From Enterococcus sp. MMGLQ5-1 (GTDB taxonomy: Bacteria > Bacillota > Bacilli > Lactobacillales > Streptococcaceae), in the NCBI RefSeq assembly GCF_013155265.1, contig NZ_JABJXU010000002.1:1-64000 (forward strand): a stretch of 64,000 nt of DNA, given 5' to 3'. The position numbers were made by a program, and so were the translations under genes. How positions within the stretch are numbered: the stretch's first letter is position 1; the number at the start of each line of letters is the position of its first letter. The notes under the pieces were generated by a model. That model had not been told where the DNA came from, did not search any database, and saw only the letters and a list, made by a program, of their open reading frames with translations. Positions 24,841 through 34,143 of the stretch are shown here, piece after piece.

Positions 24841-25137
24841 TTAAAGACTTCCTAATTCGATTTTCTGGCTGTCTAAAAACCAATAATCATGGTAATCACC
24901 CTTCAAAGCACTAAATGGAATTGATTTTATTCCCTTATTATTTAGCTGCTTTTCGAGATAATTCTTTAGAATCCATGGCGCTTCGATTGACTTAACCGCT
25001 AAATTGAGGATTTCTTCTATCGTTTCTGAGTTTGTATTTAAGGCAACGGCAATCTCCGATTTTGAAATGTCTAATAATTCAAAATTAGCGTTAAATTCCT
25101 TAATAGTATCTATTTTCTGTTGTGTGGTTAGAGACAT
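24841..25137 (-). CDS. DUF2316 family protein
   Basis: 98 residues from ATG at 25137 (minus strand), which has AAGGAG upstream; a longer start at 25185 lacks one. The N-terminal half is a helix-turn-helix-like helical region (ISKSEIAVALNTNSETIEEI), and the C-terminal half ends with SALKGDYHDYWFLDSQKIE, the hallmark of DUF2316. The function is unknown; DNA binding is possible from the helical half. It stands alone between the polyamine and iron loci. Confidence 0.85.
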   Translation of the reverse strand: MSLTTQQKIDTIKEFNANFELLDISKSEIAVALNTNSETIEEILNLAVKSIEAPWILKNYLEKQLNNKGIKSIPFSALKGDYHDYWFLDSQKIELGSL

Positions 25138-25284
25138 ATTTAAAACTCCTTCATCGTTTGAAAATGCACTATAATCGTAGCCCATTTTCTATGTTTATGC
25201 AAATATTAATGATTTTATTTAATTAAGCTTCCTACAGTTCAGGTTGTCAAGTAATCGATTTAATGCTAAAATCAAAAAGACAAA

Positions 25285-25299
25285 TGATAATGATTATCA
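25285..25299. promoter_or_regulatory. Perfect 7-1-7 Fur box upstream of the siderophore importer
   Basis: TGATAATGATTATCA, an exact match to the TGATAAT-N-ATTATCA Fur consensus, 28 bases before the start codon of the binding protein. Predicts iron-repressed expression of the five-gene operon. Confidence 0.92.
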
Positions 25300-25327
25300 G
25301 TCGCAACTATATTATTGGAGGTTTATT

Positions 25328-26287
25328 TTGAAGAAAAAATTATTTGTGGTGAGTACTATGGTGCTTTCATTGTTTATAGCCGGTTGTAGTCAAAATGACA
25401 GTGCTTCTAAGACGGATACTAGTACGAGTGAGTCAAGCGCGGTAGCTAAAGAAGGGACAGTTAAATATTTAGGAACTGAATATACTGTTAAATATCCAAC
25501 AGACAAAATTGTAACTGCAAGCTTTGAAGCAATGGAGGATGCTGCGGCACTTGATGTGCAGCCAATTGGTGCGGTAACAATTTCTGGTGAAATGCCAAGC
25601 TATTTAAAAGATAAGCTAGGGGATAAGGTAACAAACGTTGGCGATAAATTTGGACCGGATGTAGAGTCTGTAACTGCATTATCGCCAGATGTGATTTTAG
25701 GCAGTACGAAATTTGATGATGAGGTGACCAATAATCTAAATAAAATTGCACCGACCATTAATGTTTCTCATAAATCGGCTGATTGGGCTGACAATTTGAA
25801 ATTATTAGGCACGCTATCAGGCAAATCAGCTGAAGCGGAGAAGTTAGTTTCAGATTATAATGATGATTTATCGACTTTTAAAGAAGCAAACAGTAGTATT
25901 TCTGATCAGAAAATCCTAATGATCAGGATTAGAGAGGGCGAGCTGTGTATTTATGGTCCCGACTTTTATTATAACCCAATGCTTTATAATGATTTAGGCT
26001 TTGCTATACCAACTGAAGTATCAAGCATAACTTCACAAACAACAATTTCAACAGAGCAGGTAGCAAAAATAGATGCTGATATTATTTTAGTCCAATTTAT
26101 TGATTCAGAAAATGAAGGCTTTACAACTGCTTTAGATGATTTGAAGGCAAATCCAATTTGGAAAAGTGTACCTGCAGTTGCCAATAATAAAGTTTATTAT
26201 AATATTGTAGACGGTGGTTATCAGGGTGGTACTTATTTAAGTAAGGAAGTAATGCTTAAAGCAATAAAGGATGATGTGATTGATTAG
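25328..26287 (+). CDS. Iron-siderophore substrate-binding lipoprotein
   Basis: 319 residues from TTG 25328, 7 bases after TTGGAGG; this start gives a proper lipoprotein signal peptide (IAGC, Cys20). Periplasmic-binding-protein fold class III (VTALSPDVILGSTK, then LDDLKANPIWKSVPAVANNKVYY), as in FepB/FatB/YclQ-type proteins. It delivers ferric siderophore to the two FecCD permeases that follow. Iron control by the Fur box just upstream. Confidence 0.9.
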   Translation: MKKKLFVVSTMVLSLFIAGCSQNDSASKTDTSTSESSAVAKEGTVKYLGTEYTVKYPTDKIVTASFEAMEDAAALDVQPIGAVTISGEMPSYLKDKLGDKVTNVGDKFGPDVESVTALSPDVILGSTKFDDEVTNNLNKIAPTINVSHKSADWADNLKLLGTLSGKSAEAEKLVSDYNDDLSTFKEANSSISDQKILMIRIREGELCIYGPDFYYNPMLYNDLGFAIPTEVSSITSQTTISTEQVAKIDADIILVQFIDSENEGFTTALDDLKANPIWKSVPAVANNKVYYNIVDGGYQGGTYLSKEVMLKAIKDDVID

Positions 26288-26302
26288 AGAGGAAATTAAG
26301 CA

Positions 26303-27289
26303 ATGAAAACTAGGTCGTTTATATGGATACTAATAATTTGCGTACTAATTGCTTTGTTTAGTTTTCTTGCCTTGACCTTTGAAATGAATAATGCATTCTC
26401 TATATTAAAAACTGCAATATTTAATTATGATATGTCAAACCAGGAGCACGTGATCATTTTGTCTCGAGTTGCGCGCGTTTTGGTTGCAATTTTAGTTGGT
26501 GCTGCGCTTTCTTTAAGTGGCTTTATCATGCAGTTACAGTACCAAAATGATTTGGCAGATCCATCATTAATGGGTGTTAGTGATGGTTCAGCCCTAGTTA
26601 TTGTTGTCAGTATGATTTTCATGCCTCAGTCCACCATGATTGAGCGCATGATTTTTTCAGTTTTGGGTTCTTTTTTTGCTTATCTGCTTATCACTGCATT
26701 TTACCGTCTTGCCTTTATCAATCAATCTAAGCTTTCATTTCCACTAATTGGTATCGTGATTAGTATGCTGCTTAATAGTATTACAACTTTTTTAGTGAGC
26801 TATTTTAATATAGCCCAATCAGTTAGCGCTTGGTACAATAGCAGGCTTTATCGAGTTTCTCTTTCAGATGTTATTTATTTTTTACCGATACTTTTAATCC
26901 TAATTTTATTAGTATTGATTTTCAGAAGACAGATGGATGTTTATGCTTATGGTGAGGCACTTACAGTTGCATTAGGAATGAATCGAAAACGCTGGTATCG
27001 TTTTTTTAGCCTAATTGTTGTTATCCTAACAGGAGTCAGTGTCGCAATCGTTGGTCGTATTGCATTTGTGGGCTTGATTGTGCCACATATGGTTAAATTA
27101 GTAATTGGTAAGCGTTATTCCAAAGCTGTCTTCTTTGTGCCATTGGTTGGTGCTTTAATTGTTCTGATCAGTGATTATTTATCAAGGTATGTTAATTATC
27201 CTTTTGAAACACCTGTTGGTGTCGTGATTGCCTTAATGGGTGTACCAATCTTTTTATTTTTAATAAGGAGAGGAGCAGGGAGTCAATAA
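26303..27289 (+). CDS. FecCD-type iron-siderophore permease, subunit 1
   Basis: 328 residues, about nine or ten membrane helices. Family motifs: SRVARVLVAILVGAALSLSG near the N-terminus, NDLADPSLMGVSDGS, and GRIAFVGLIVPHMVK. It starts 15 bases after the binding protein and its stop overlaps the next permease by one base. Forms a heterodimer with the following permease. Confidence 0.92.
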   Translation: MKTRSFIWILIICVLIALFSFLALTFEMNNAFSILKTAIFNYDMSNQEHVIILSRVARVLVAILVGAALSLSGFIMQLQYQNDLADPSLMGVSDGSALVIVVSMIFMPQSTMIERMIFSVLGSFFAYLLITAFYRLAFINQSKLSFPLIGIVISMLLNSITTFLVSYFNIAQSVSAWYNSRLYRVSLSDVIYFLPILLILILLVLIFRRQMDVYAYGEALTVALGMNRKRWYRFFSLIVVILTGVSVAIVGRIAFVGLIVPHMVKLVIGKRYSKAVFFVPLVGALIVLISDYLSRYVNYPFETPVGVVIALMGVPIFLFLIRRGAGSQ

Positions 27290-28311
27290 TGTCTAAATTT
27301 TTTTCTAAGCTGCTAGTGCTCCTAATCCTATTATTAGCGATTTATTTTTCGTTAACTTCTGGCAGCTACGATATTTCCGAGAAGGAATTATTTGATTTGT
27401 TATTTTATAATACTGGTAGTGAGCAAGCAAAATTAATAATTTGGGAATTTAGAATACCTAGATTAATTTTGGCAGCATCGGTTGGTGGTGCTTTATCGGT
27501 TGCAGGGTATATTTTACAGGCGATGACTCGAAATCCAATTGCAGATTCGGGTTTGTTAGGTGTTAATTCAGGTGCGGCCTTTGGTAGTGTTTTTTATTAT
27601 TTTTTAGTTGGTAGCTATTTTTCTGATGCGACGTCAGCCCAAAGTATCTCTTTAGTATTATTCGGTTTAATTGGTGCAATAATAGCGTTAATGCTTAATT
27701 TCTTTTTGTCGCTGAATCGTTTTGGGGTCAGCATGCCAAGATTTATTTTGAATGGTATTGGGATTAGTACGGGCTTTGCTGCCCTGACGACCTATTTTTC
27801 TTTAAAAATTAATGCGGATGACTACTCAAGGGTGAATAACTGGTTGGAGGGTTCTATTAGTCAAGCGAACTGGCAGCTGGTTGGGCAGCTATTACCATGG
27901 ATTCTGGTCACTTTGCCCTTGGTATTTATATTTAGTAAGCAATTAGAATTGTTAAGATATTCTGATGAGCAGCTGCAAAACATTGGTTTTTCAAGTGGTC
28001 GCTGGCGCATTGCTTTTATCTTTGTAGCGTCCATCTTAATTTGTGCGAGTGTAGTTGTTGCAGGTAATGTCACGTTTGTCGGCTTATTAGTACCACATCT
28101 AACTATGAAATTGGTCAAACGCCAATCTAAATGGTTGCTGCCATTTATTTTTATTAACGGTATGAGTCTTGTTATTTTTTGTGATACCTTTGTCAAAAAT
28201 GCTTTTGCACCAAATGAATTACCTTTAAATGCTATGATGGGATTATTAGGTATTCCATATTTAATTTTAGTATTTTTCAATCAAAACAAGAAACGAAAGC
28301 GAGCAGATTAA
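27289..28311 (+). CDS. FecCD-type iron-siderophore permease, subunit 2
   Basis: 340 residues, about ten membrane helices. Motifs EFRIPRLILAASVGGALSVAG, RNPIADSGLLGVNSGA and GNVTFVGLLVPHLTMK. Translationally coupled to subunit 1 by a one-base overlap, and four bases before the esterase gene. Confidence 0.92.
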   Translation: MSKFFSKLLVLLILLLAIYFSLTSGSYDISEKELFDLLFYNTGSEQAKLIIWEFRIPRLILAASVGGALSVAGYILQAMTRNPIADSGLLGVNSGAAFGSVFYYFLVGSYFSDATSAQSISLVLFGLIGAIIALMLNFFLSLNRFGVSMPRFILNGIGISTGFAALTTYFSLKINADDYSRVNNWLEGSISQANWQLVGQLLPWILVTLPLVFIFSKQLELLRYSDEQLQNIGFSSGRWRIAFIFVASILICASVVVAGNVTFVGLLVPHLTMKLVKRQSKWLLPFIFINGMSLVIFCDTFVKNAFAPNELPLNAMMGLLGIPYLILVFFNQNKKRKRAD

Positions 28312-28315
28312 GATA

Positions 28316-29071
28316 ATGAAATTAATTAATAAAAAAGTTGATAATTATTATTTAGATATATATTATCCAGAGTCCATTAAAGCTGATAAAAAACTGCCAG
28401 TCTTATATGTTTTGGATGGCGATGCCTTTACGCAAACTATCGCTGAAGCCGTTAAGCTGCAAACGCGAAATTCTCCAAAAACCGGCGTTCAGCCAATGAT
28501 TATTGTTGGTATCTGTTATCGTGATCAATCCCCATTTAGTCGTGATCGTCGTTTTATTGATTATACGCCAGCCCAAAAAAAGGTAGCTGATCCTCAAGAT
28601 ATTCGTAGTCAGCTGCCTGCTGGTGGTGGTATTGAGCTCTTTCTTAAGGTCGTAAAGCTAATTCATCAGTTGATTTCGGATGAATTTTCAATTGACTCAC
28701 GAAAAGTAGGCTTTTATGGTCATTCATTAGGCGGCTTATGTGTTTTGGAATGCCTATTGAGAAAAGAAATGTCTTTTTTAACAGATTATTTAGCGGTCAG
28801 TCCGTCACTTTGGTGGGATCAAGAGGCATATTTTGAGAAGCTAAACCAGATTAATGGTAATATACTAAGAAATCGACGGGTGATGATTAGTGTTGGTTCA
28901 AGGGAAGGTGATATGGTGCCACTCGCAAAAAGGGCAGCTTCTTGGTTTCAGGCTAATCAATTTGCTGAAAAAGTGTCATTTTATTTGGCAGAAGATGAAA
29001 ATCACATGTCTGTCGTTTTTACGACGATTAGTCGGTATTTGCGCTGGTTTAGTTCAAATGAAAGGAAATAA
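28316..29071 (+). CDS. Alpha/beta-hydrolase siderophore esterase (IroE/Fes-like)
   Basis: 251 residues. Opening KLPVLYVLDGDAFTQTIAEA, nucleophile elbow GHSLGG (Ser at about residue 141), SPSLWWDQ and a late ENHMSVV histidine match the putative-esterase family that includes ferric-enterobactin/salmochelin esterases. No signal peptide, so it acts in the cytoplasm, most likely hydrolysing the imported tri-ester siderophore to release iron. Its place inside the importer operon supports this. Confidence 0.82.
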   Translation: MKLINKKVDNYYLDIYYPESIKADKKLPVLYVLDGDAFTQTIAEAVKLQTRNSPKTGVQPMIIVGICYRDQSPFSRDRRFIDYTPAQKKVADPQDIRSQLPAGGGIELFLKVVKLIHQLISDEFSIDSRKVGFYGHSLGGLCVLECLLRKEMSFLTDYLAVSPSLWWDQEAYFEKLNQINGNILRNRRVMISVGSREGDMVPLAKRAASWFQANQFAEKVSFYLAEDENHMSVVFTTISRYLRWFSSNERK

Positions 29072-29073
29072 TA

Positions 29074-29856
29074 ATGGCAAAGAAAGTACTATCAGCTAGT
29101 GGCTTAAAGCTTAGCTATCAGCAAAAGTCAATTATTGAAAATTTAGATATTGCTTTTATTGAAAAGAAAATAACTGTTATTATTGGACCAAATGGCTGTG
29201 GAAAATCGACCTTATTAAAGGGATTAGGTCGAATTTTGGCACATGATTCTGGGGAAATATTTTTAAATCAACGAAATTTAGCAGAGCTTTCTACCAAGGA
29301 GATTGCACAGCAGCTGGCCTTCTTGCCACAAGGCGCCACCTCACCAGAGGATGTGACAGTCCATGACGTTGTTTCGATTGGCAGATATCCTTACCAAGGT
29401 ATTTTACAAAAGAAAACGAATCAGGATGAACAGATTATTGATGAAGTATTAAGAGAAACTGGCTTATTAGCACTAGCGGATGAAAATGTTCAATATTTAT
29501 CCGGTGGTCAAAAGCAACGTGTATGGATTGCGATGGCGCTAGCACAAAAAACACCTATTATTTTATTAGATGAACCAACTACATATTTAGATTTGGGTCA
29601 TCAATTAGAAATATTGAACCTGCTTAAACGTCTAAATAAAGAGAAGGACCTAACAGTTATCATGGTTTTACATGATTTGAATTTAGCAGCACGCTTTTCA
29701 GATTGGATGATTGGAATGAAAAATGGTGCCATTTGTTATCAAGGTACAGCTAGGGAAGTTATGACAGAGCTGGTATTGAAAGATCTGTTCAATATAAATG
29801 CTTATCTAGGGGTTGATCCTGTTGATGGCAGTCCAATCTGTTTAAGGTTTGAGTGA
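29074..29856 (+). CDS. Iron-siderophore ABC transporter ATPase (FepC/FhuC-like)
   Basis: 260 residues. Walker A GPNGCGKST, signature LSGGQKQRVWIAMAL, Walker B IILLDEPTTYLD with the TTYLDLGHQ sequence typical of FecE/FhuC ATPases, and switch His in VLHDLN. Last gene of the operon, two bases after the esterase stop. Powers the import through the two FecCD permeases. Confidence 0.93.
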   Translation: MAKKVLSASGLKLSYQQKSIIENLDIAFIEKKITVIIGPNGCGKSTLLKGLGRILAHDSGEIFLNQRNLAELSTKEIAQQLAFLPQGATSPEDVTVHDVVSIGRYPYQGILQKKTNQDEQIIDEVLRETGLLALADENVQYLSGGQKQRVWIAMALAQKTPIILLDEPTTYLDLGHQLEILNLLKRLNKEKDLTVIMVLHDLNLAARFSDWMIGMKNGAICYQGTAREVMTELVLKDLFNINAYLGVDPVDGSPICLRFE

Positions 29857-29916
29857 ATTCTTTTAATACAACTGATGAGATGATAATAGGACTTAGAATG
29901 CATAGAATGATTTAGT

Positions 29917-29945
29917 TTGACATCTGTCATACAAATGCGTATGAT
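29917..29945 (+). promoter_or_regulatory. Sigma-A promoter of the glyQS transcript
   Basis: TTGACA (29917-29922), 17 bases, TATGAT (29940-29945). A consensus -35 box at optimal spacing just before the T-box leader. Confidence 0.85.
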
Positions 29946-29951
29946 ATTAAA

Positions 29952-30146
29952 CAGATATTGCTTTTAGAAGAATGGGTATTTTTATAGCTCTGTTTTTAGC
30001 GAACTTGGGATAGTGTGAGCCGGGTATTATCTATGAAAATCAGGCACTTTTTAGCAAGTAAGTAAGCTGCTGACAGATTGTCAGAAGTAGGGTGGAACCG
30101 CGAGAAATCGTCCCTGCACACATTTTTTTGTGTGCAGGGCCTTTTT
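29952..30146 (+). promoter_or_regulatory. Glycine T-box riboswitch
   Basis: The universal T-box bulge AGGGTGGAACCGCG is at 30089-30102, followed by a terminator CCCTGCACACA / TGTGTGCAGGG (30112-30139) and T's. Upstream, AGCGAACTTGGGATAGTG with GTGAGCC is stem-I-like, and GGC at 30043-30045 within ATCAGGCAC is the likely Gly specifier codon. Uncharged tRNA-Gly pairing at the bulge should favour antitermination and expression of glyQ and glyS downstream. Confidence 0.93.
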
Positions 30147-30536
30147 GCCATTGCCATGATGGATTATGCTTTAGCGCATAGGCTTACCAATAATGTTTTA
30201 AAATAGTAAGCCGTCCAGCATGGCACACTTGAGCGGTCACGCTCACAGTGTTTCCTCTAAAAAGCCCTAATGACCGATTAGTACCGTACAAACTTTGTAG
30301 TTCTTGAGCTGGATTAGTGGCATCAACGGAAGGAGCTTCGTTCATCAGAATTATAAGTATTCTCTATTTATTAGCATAGAAGAATAGGAGGTAGTCAGGC
30401 TGTTAGAGCTAGACTAAATACCAACGTGAATAACAATTTTCTGATAATTTCGTGGTAGTTTTCAGAAATAAGTGAAAGTAACATTCGGATATTATTTCAA
30501 ATGTAAATCAAATTTAAAGGATAATAGGAGGCAATT
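30147..30536 (+). other. 390-base leader between T-box and glyQ with a branched fold
   Basis: Non-coding. GCCATGATGGA (30153-30163) pairs with TCCAGCATGGC (30214-30224, one mismatch). It encloses two hairpins: TATGC/GCATA (30165-30180) and GGCTTAC/GTAAGCC (30181-30212). A fourth stem follows, CACTTGAGCG/CGCTCACAGTG (30226-30250). The start TTTTGCCATTGCCA also follows the yneF terminator near 9026. From 30251 to glyQ nothing further is recognisable besides AT-rich spacer. Confidence 0.5.
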
Positions 30537-31454
30537 ATGGGTCAAGCGTTAACTTTTCAGGATATTATTTTAACTTTACAAAAATTTTGGTCAAAGCAGG
30601 GCTGTATGCTCATGCAAGCATATGATGTTGAAAAGGGTGCGGGTACAATGAGTCCGTATACTTTTTTACGTGCAATTGGACCTGAGCCTTGGAATGCCGC
30701 TTATGTCGAGCCCTCTCGGCGCCCAGCGGATGGTCGTTATGGCGAAAATCCAAATCGATTGTATCAGCATCACCAATTTCAAGTAGTAATGAAGCCTAGT
30801 CCGGATAATATTCAAGAGCTATATTTGGAAAGCTTGTCATTATTAGGCATTGATCCCTTGGCACACGACATTCGTTTTGTTGAGGACAACTGGGAAAATC
30901 CTTCAACAGGCTCAGCAGGACTTGGCTGGGAGGTATGGCTGGATGGCATGGAGATTACTCAATTTACTTACTTTCAGCAGGTCGGTGGCTTACCGACTCA
31001 ACCTGTGACCTCAGAAGTAACCTATGGCCTAGAGCGTCTCGCTAGCTATATTCAAGATGTTGACAATGTTTATGACATTGAATGGGTTGAAGGTGTTAAA
31101 TATGGTGAAATCTTTAAGCAACCGGAATTCGAGCATTCAAAATATAGCTTTGAAATTAGTAATCAGGATTTATTATTAACGTTATTTGAGGAATTTGAAA
31201 CTGAAAGCAAGCGGGCGATTTCTGAAGGATTGGTGCACCCAGCCTATGATTATGTCTTGAAATGCTCTCATGTTTTTAATCTGCTTGATGCACGCGGTGC
31301 GGTTTCGGTTACTGAGCGTGCTGGTTATATTGCTCGTATCAGAAATTTAGCTAAAACGGTTGCGAAGCAATTTGTAGCGGAACGTAAAAAGCTTGGCTAT
31401 CCATTATTGGATGAGATGACACGACAAGAATTATTAAAAGCGGAGGGCGAATAG
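30537..31454 (+). CDS. glyQ: Glycyl-tRNA synthetase alpha subunit
   Basis: 305 residues behind ATAGGAGGCA. Class II synthetase alpha chain: [37 protein letters not shown] (motif 2 region) and [11 protein letters not shown]. With the beta subunit it charges tRNA-Gly. Length and sequence are standard. Controlled by the upstream glycine T-box; glyS starts two bases after the stop. Confidence 0.97.
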   Translation: MGQALTFQDIILTLQKFWSKQGCMLMQAYDVEKGAGTMSPYTFLRAIGPEPWNAAYVEPSRRPADGRYGENPNRLYQHHQFQVVMKPSPDNIQELYLESLSLLGIDPLAHDIRFVEDNWENPSTGSAGLGWEVWLDGMEITQFTYFQQVGGLPTQPVTSEVTYGLERLASYIQDVDNVYDIEWVEGVKYGEIFKQPEFEHSKYSFEISNQDLLLTLFEEFETESKRAISEGLVHPAYDYVLKCSHVFNLLDARGAVSVTERAGYIARIRNLAKTVAKQFVAERKKLGYPLLDEMTRQELLKAEGE

Positions 31455-31455
31455 G

Positions 31456-33489
31456 ATGAGTCAGATTTTTTTATTAGAGATTGGTTTAGAGGAAATGCCG
31501 GCTTATTTGGTAACAAGTAGTGTTGAACAGCTTGCTGAAAAGACGGCGAAATTCTTAGATGATGTCCGTTTATCCTATGACTCAATCGAAACTTTTTCAA
31601 CACCAAGACGACTTGCGATTAAAGTTAATCATTTAGCTGATAAGCAAACCGCTGTTTCCAAGCTAGTTAAAGGTCCTGCCAAAAAAATTGCACAGGATGA
31701 CGCTGGAAATTGGAGCAAGGCAGCCTTAGGATTTATGCGTAGTCAGGGCGCTTCAGAATCAGATTTAATTTTCAAAACATTAAAAGGCATAGACTATCTT
31801 TATGTTGAAAAATCAGAGGAAGGTAAACCAGCCGCACAAATATTACCTAAAATAGCAGAGGTTGCAGAACGTTTAACCTTCCCAGTATCAATGCACTGGG
31901 CAAATTTTGATTTTAGCTATATTCGTCCAATTCATACGGTAGTAGCACTATTAGACAATGAAATACTGCCATTACAAATTTTTAATATCAAAGCAAATCG
32001 CATTAGTCGAGGTCACCGTTTCTTAGGACAAGAGGTGCGTATTCAATCAGCAGATAGCTATCTGGAAGATTTAAAAAGTGTTTTTGTATTGGCTGATGAA
32101 AAAGAGCGCAAGGTATTAATTCAATCGCAAATTGCTAAGCTTGCCAAGGCTAATGATTTAGTGATTGAAACTGATTTATCCTTACTAGAAGAGGTTAATA
32201 ATTTGGTGGAATATCCAACGGCTTTTCTAGGTAGCTTCAATCCGAAATATTTGGCGCTACCAGAAGAGGTTCTAGTAACCTCAATGCGCGGTCATCAGCG
32301 GTTTTTCGAGGTGAGACAGCTATCTGGTGAATTAGCACCACATTTTGTTTCTGTACGCAATGGCAATGATACGGCGATAGATAATGTCATTCGTGGTAAC
32401 GAAAAAGTATTAGTTGCCCGCTTAGAAGACGCTGAATTTTTCTGGCATGAGGATCAGAAGTTAAAAATTGCCGATTTAGTCGAAAAATTAAAAATTGTAA
32501 CTTTTCATGAAAAAATCGGCTCAACCTATGAGCATATGGTCAAGGCTGGAAAGATTGCCAGCATAATTAGTCAACGTTTAGGGCTTTCAGAGGCAGTAGC
32601 TGCTAATATTCAGCGTGCAAGTGAAATCTATAAATTTGATTTAGTTACCAATATGGTTGGTGAATTTGATGAATTGCAAGGCATTATGGGCGAAAAATAT
32701 GCCTTATTACAGGGTGAAAAACCAGAAGTCGCCCAAGCAATTCGCGAACATTATTTACCTGACGGGGCGGATAGTGATTTACCTCAATCAATAGAGGGCG
32801 CAGTCTTAGCAATTAGTGATAAGTTAGAAACCTTGTTATCCTTCTTTACTGCTGATTTGATTCCAAGCGGCTCTAATGATCCCTATGCACTGAGACGGGC
32901 TACTGCTGGTGTGGTTCGGATTATTGAGGCATTCGGTTGGCAAATTGATTTGAATCAGCTTACTGTTGAAATTTATCAGGCAATTGAAGGCTATCAAAAT
33001 CAGCAATCGGTTGCAGAATTTATCAGAGCTAGAATTGAGCGTCAATTATTGGATGAGGGGTATCCACGTCAATTAATTACTGCAGTCTTGGCATCTGAAC
33101 ATAAGTCAATCGAAGCACTTAAAACGGTGATTGAAGCTATTCAAGCAACTCAATCAGCACCAGATTATAAGCTCTATGTTGAAAATTTAAGTCGTGTTTT
33201 AAATTTAGTTAAAGAAACAGTCGATAGCTCTGTCAAACCTGAATTATTTGAAAATGAATTTGAATCAGACTTATATGAAAAAGCTGTTCAAATTGCTTCA
33301 GAAAACCTAGACTTGAAAGCATTGCTTGCTCGACTATTTGAATTATCACCAGTAATTGAACTATATTTTGATTCAACAATGGTTATGGTTGAGGATAATC
33401 AAGTTAAAGCGAATCGCTTAGCAACCTTATCATTGGTTAAAAAGCTAATTTTAAAAGTTGCTGATTTTAGTAAAATTAGTGTTAAATAA
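31456..33489 (+). CDS. glyS: Glycyl-tRNA synthetase beta subunit
   Basis: 677 residues. Starts with FLLEIGLEEMPAYLV, followed by FSTPRRLAI and KGPAKKIAQD, then the HD-like region EFDELQGIMGEKYA and SNDPYALRRATAGVVRI, and a C-terminal anticodon-binding helical domain. Standard length. ATG 31456 or GTG-free; ribosome site GAGGGCGAATAGG overlaps the glyQ end. Confidence 0.97.
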   Translation: MSQIFLLEIGLEEMPAYLVTSSVEQLAEKTAKFLDDVRLSYDSIETFSTPRRLAIKVNHLADKQTAVSKLVKGPAKKIAQDDAGNWSKAALGFMRSQGASESDLIFKTLKGIDYLYVEKSEEGKPAAQILPKIAEVAERLTFPVSMHWANFDFSYIRPIHTVVALLDNEILPLQIFNIKANRISRGHRFLGQEVRIQSADSYLEDLKSVFVLADEKERKVLIQSQIAKLAKANDLVIETDLSLLEEVNNLVEYPTAFLGSFNPKYLALPEEVLVTSMRGHQRFFEVRQLSGELAPHFVSVRNGNDTAIDNVIRGNEKVLVARLEDAEFFWHEDQKLKIADLVEKLKIVTFHEKIGSTYEHMVKAGKIASIISQRLGLSEAVAANIQRASEIYKFDLVTNMVGEFDELQGIMGEKYALLQGEKPEVAQAIREHYLPDGADSDLPQSIEGAVLAISDKLETLLSFFTADLIPSGSNDPYALRRATAGVVRIIEAFGWQIDLNQLTVEIYQAIEGYQNQQSVAEFIRARIERQLLDEGYPRQLITAVLASEHKSIEALKTVIEAIQATQSAPDYKLYVENLSRVLNLVKETVDSSVKPELFENEFESDLYEKAVQIASENLDLKALLARLFELSPVIELYFDSTMVMVEDNQVKANRLATLSLVKKLILKVADFSKISVK

Positions 33490-33531
33490 TTGGCTATTTA
33501 GCAGAAGAGTGATCCATAAAGGAGGTAAATA

Positions 33532-33783
33532 ATGGACGACAAAAAAGTGGCACGGATTAATGAGCTTGCTGCTAAAGCGAAGCAAGAGGGGCTAACAGAA
33601 GCTGAAAAGGTGGAGCAGAAGGCCTTGAGAACAGAGTATGTCAAATCATTAAAAGCTAATCTGCGTCAGCACATTGAAGGTATTAAAGTGGTTGATGAGG
33701 CTGGAAAGGATGTTACACCTGAAAAGCTAAAAGAGATTCAACGCCAAAAAGGAATTCACGGCAGGAAACCAAGTGATAAATAA
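33532..33783 (+). CDS. DUF896 family protein (YnzC-like)
   Basis: 83 residues behind AAAGGAGG. The family signature runs [23 protein letters not shown], then [20 protein letters not shown] and a basic tail. DUF896 proteins are small helical cytoplasmic proteins, SOS-linked in Bacillus (YnzC/YneB region), of unknown function. 42 bases after glyS and before a terminator, so probably co-transcribed with glyQS. Confidence 0.92.
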   Translation: MDDKKVARINELAAKAKQEGLTEAEKVEQKALRTEYVKSLKANLRQHIEGIKVVDEAGKDVTPEKLKEIQRQKGIHGRKPSDK

Positions 33784-33789
33784 TATTTT

Positions 33790-33816
33790 AGAGCTGATGA
33801 AAATCAGCTCTTTTTT
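33790..33816 (+). terminator. Terminator of the glyQS-DUF896 transcript
   Basis: AGAGCTGAT (33790-33798), loop GAAA, ATCAGCTCT (33803-33811), then T's. Confidence 0.9.
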
Positions 33817-34143
33817 GAATGTTTAAACTTAAAGGTTCAATGTTAAATCGGACTGATTTGACTAAACTGATTAATATGGATGCCAGGAGGATACTGTCCT
33901 TTAGTTAGTGGTGCTCAAATTACATAGAGTGCTGAGGTTTTAGAAAAAACTTCTAAATTAAGCTTCTTGCTTTTCAGAAACAATCCCAAGTTCACGTGTT
34001 TTAGGACGATATGACTTTTTTTCTGCTCAATATAAATAAAAAATGGGTTGAAATATTTATCGGATCAATTTATTATAAAGCCCATTTCAAAAAAAGACTT
34101 TTAAAAGCTTTAAGCTTTTAAAAGTCTTTTTGAGTTTAACGAA
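33817..34143. other. Non-coding gap with a convergent terminator at its right end
   Basis: No gene is seen. A perfect hairpin AAAAAGACTTTTAAAAGCTT / AAGCTTTTAAAAGTCTTTTT fills 34091-34131 and serves as terminator for the minus-strand DUF711 gene (and in the plus direction). AAATGGG (about 34046) also pairs with CCCATTT (about 34081). CAGAAACAATCCCA near 33977 recurs near 45684. Confidence 0.6.
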
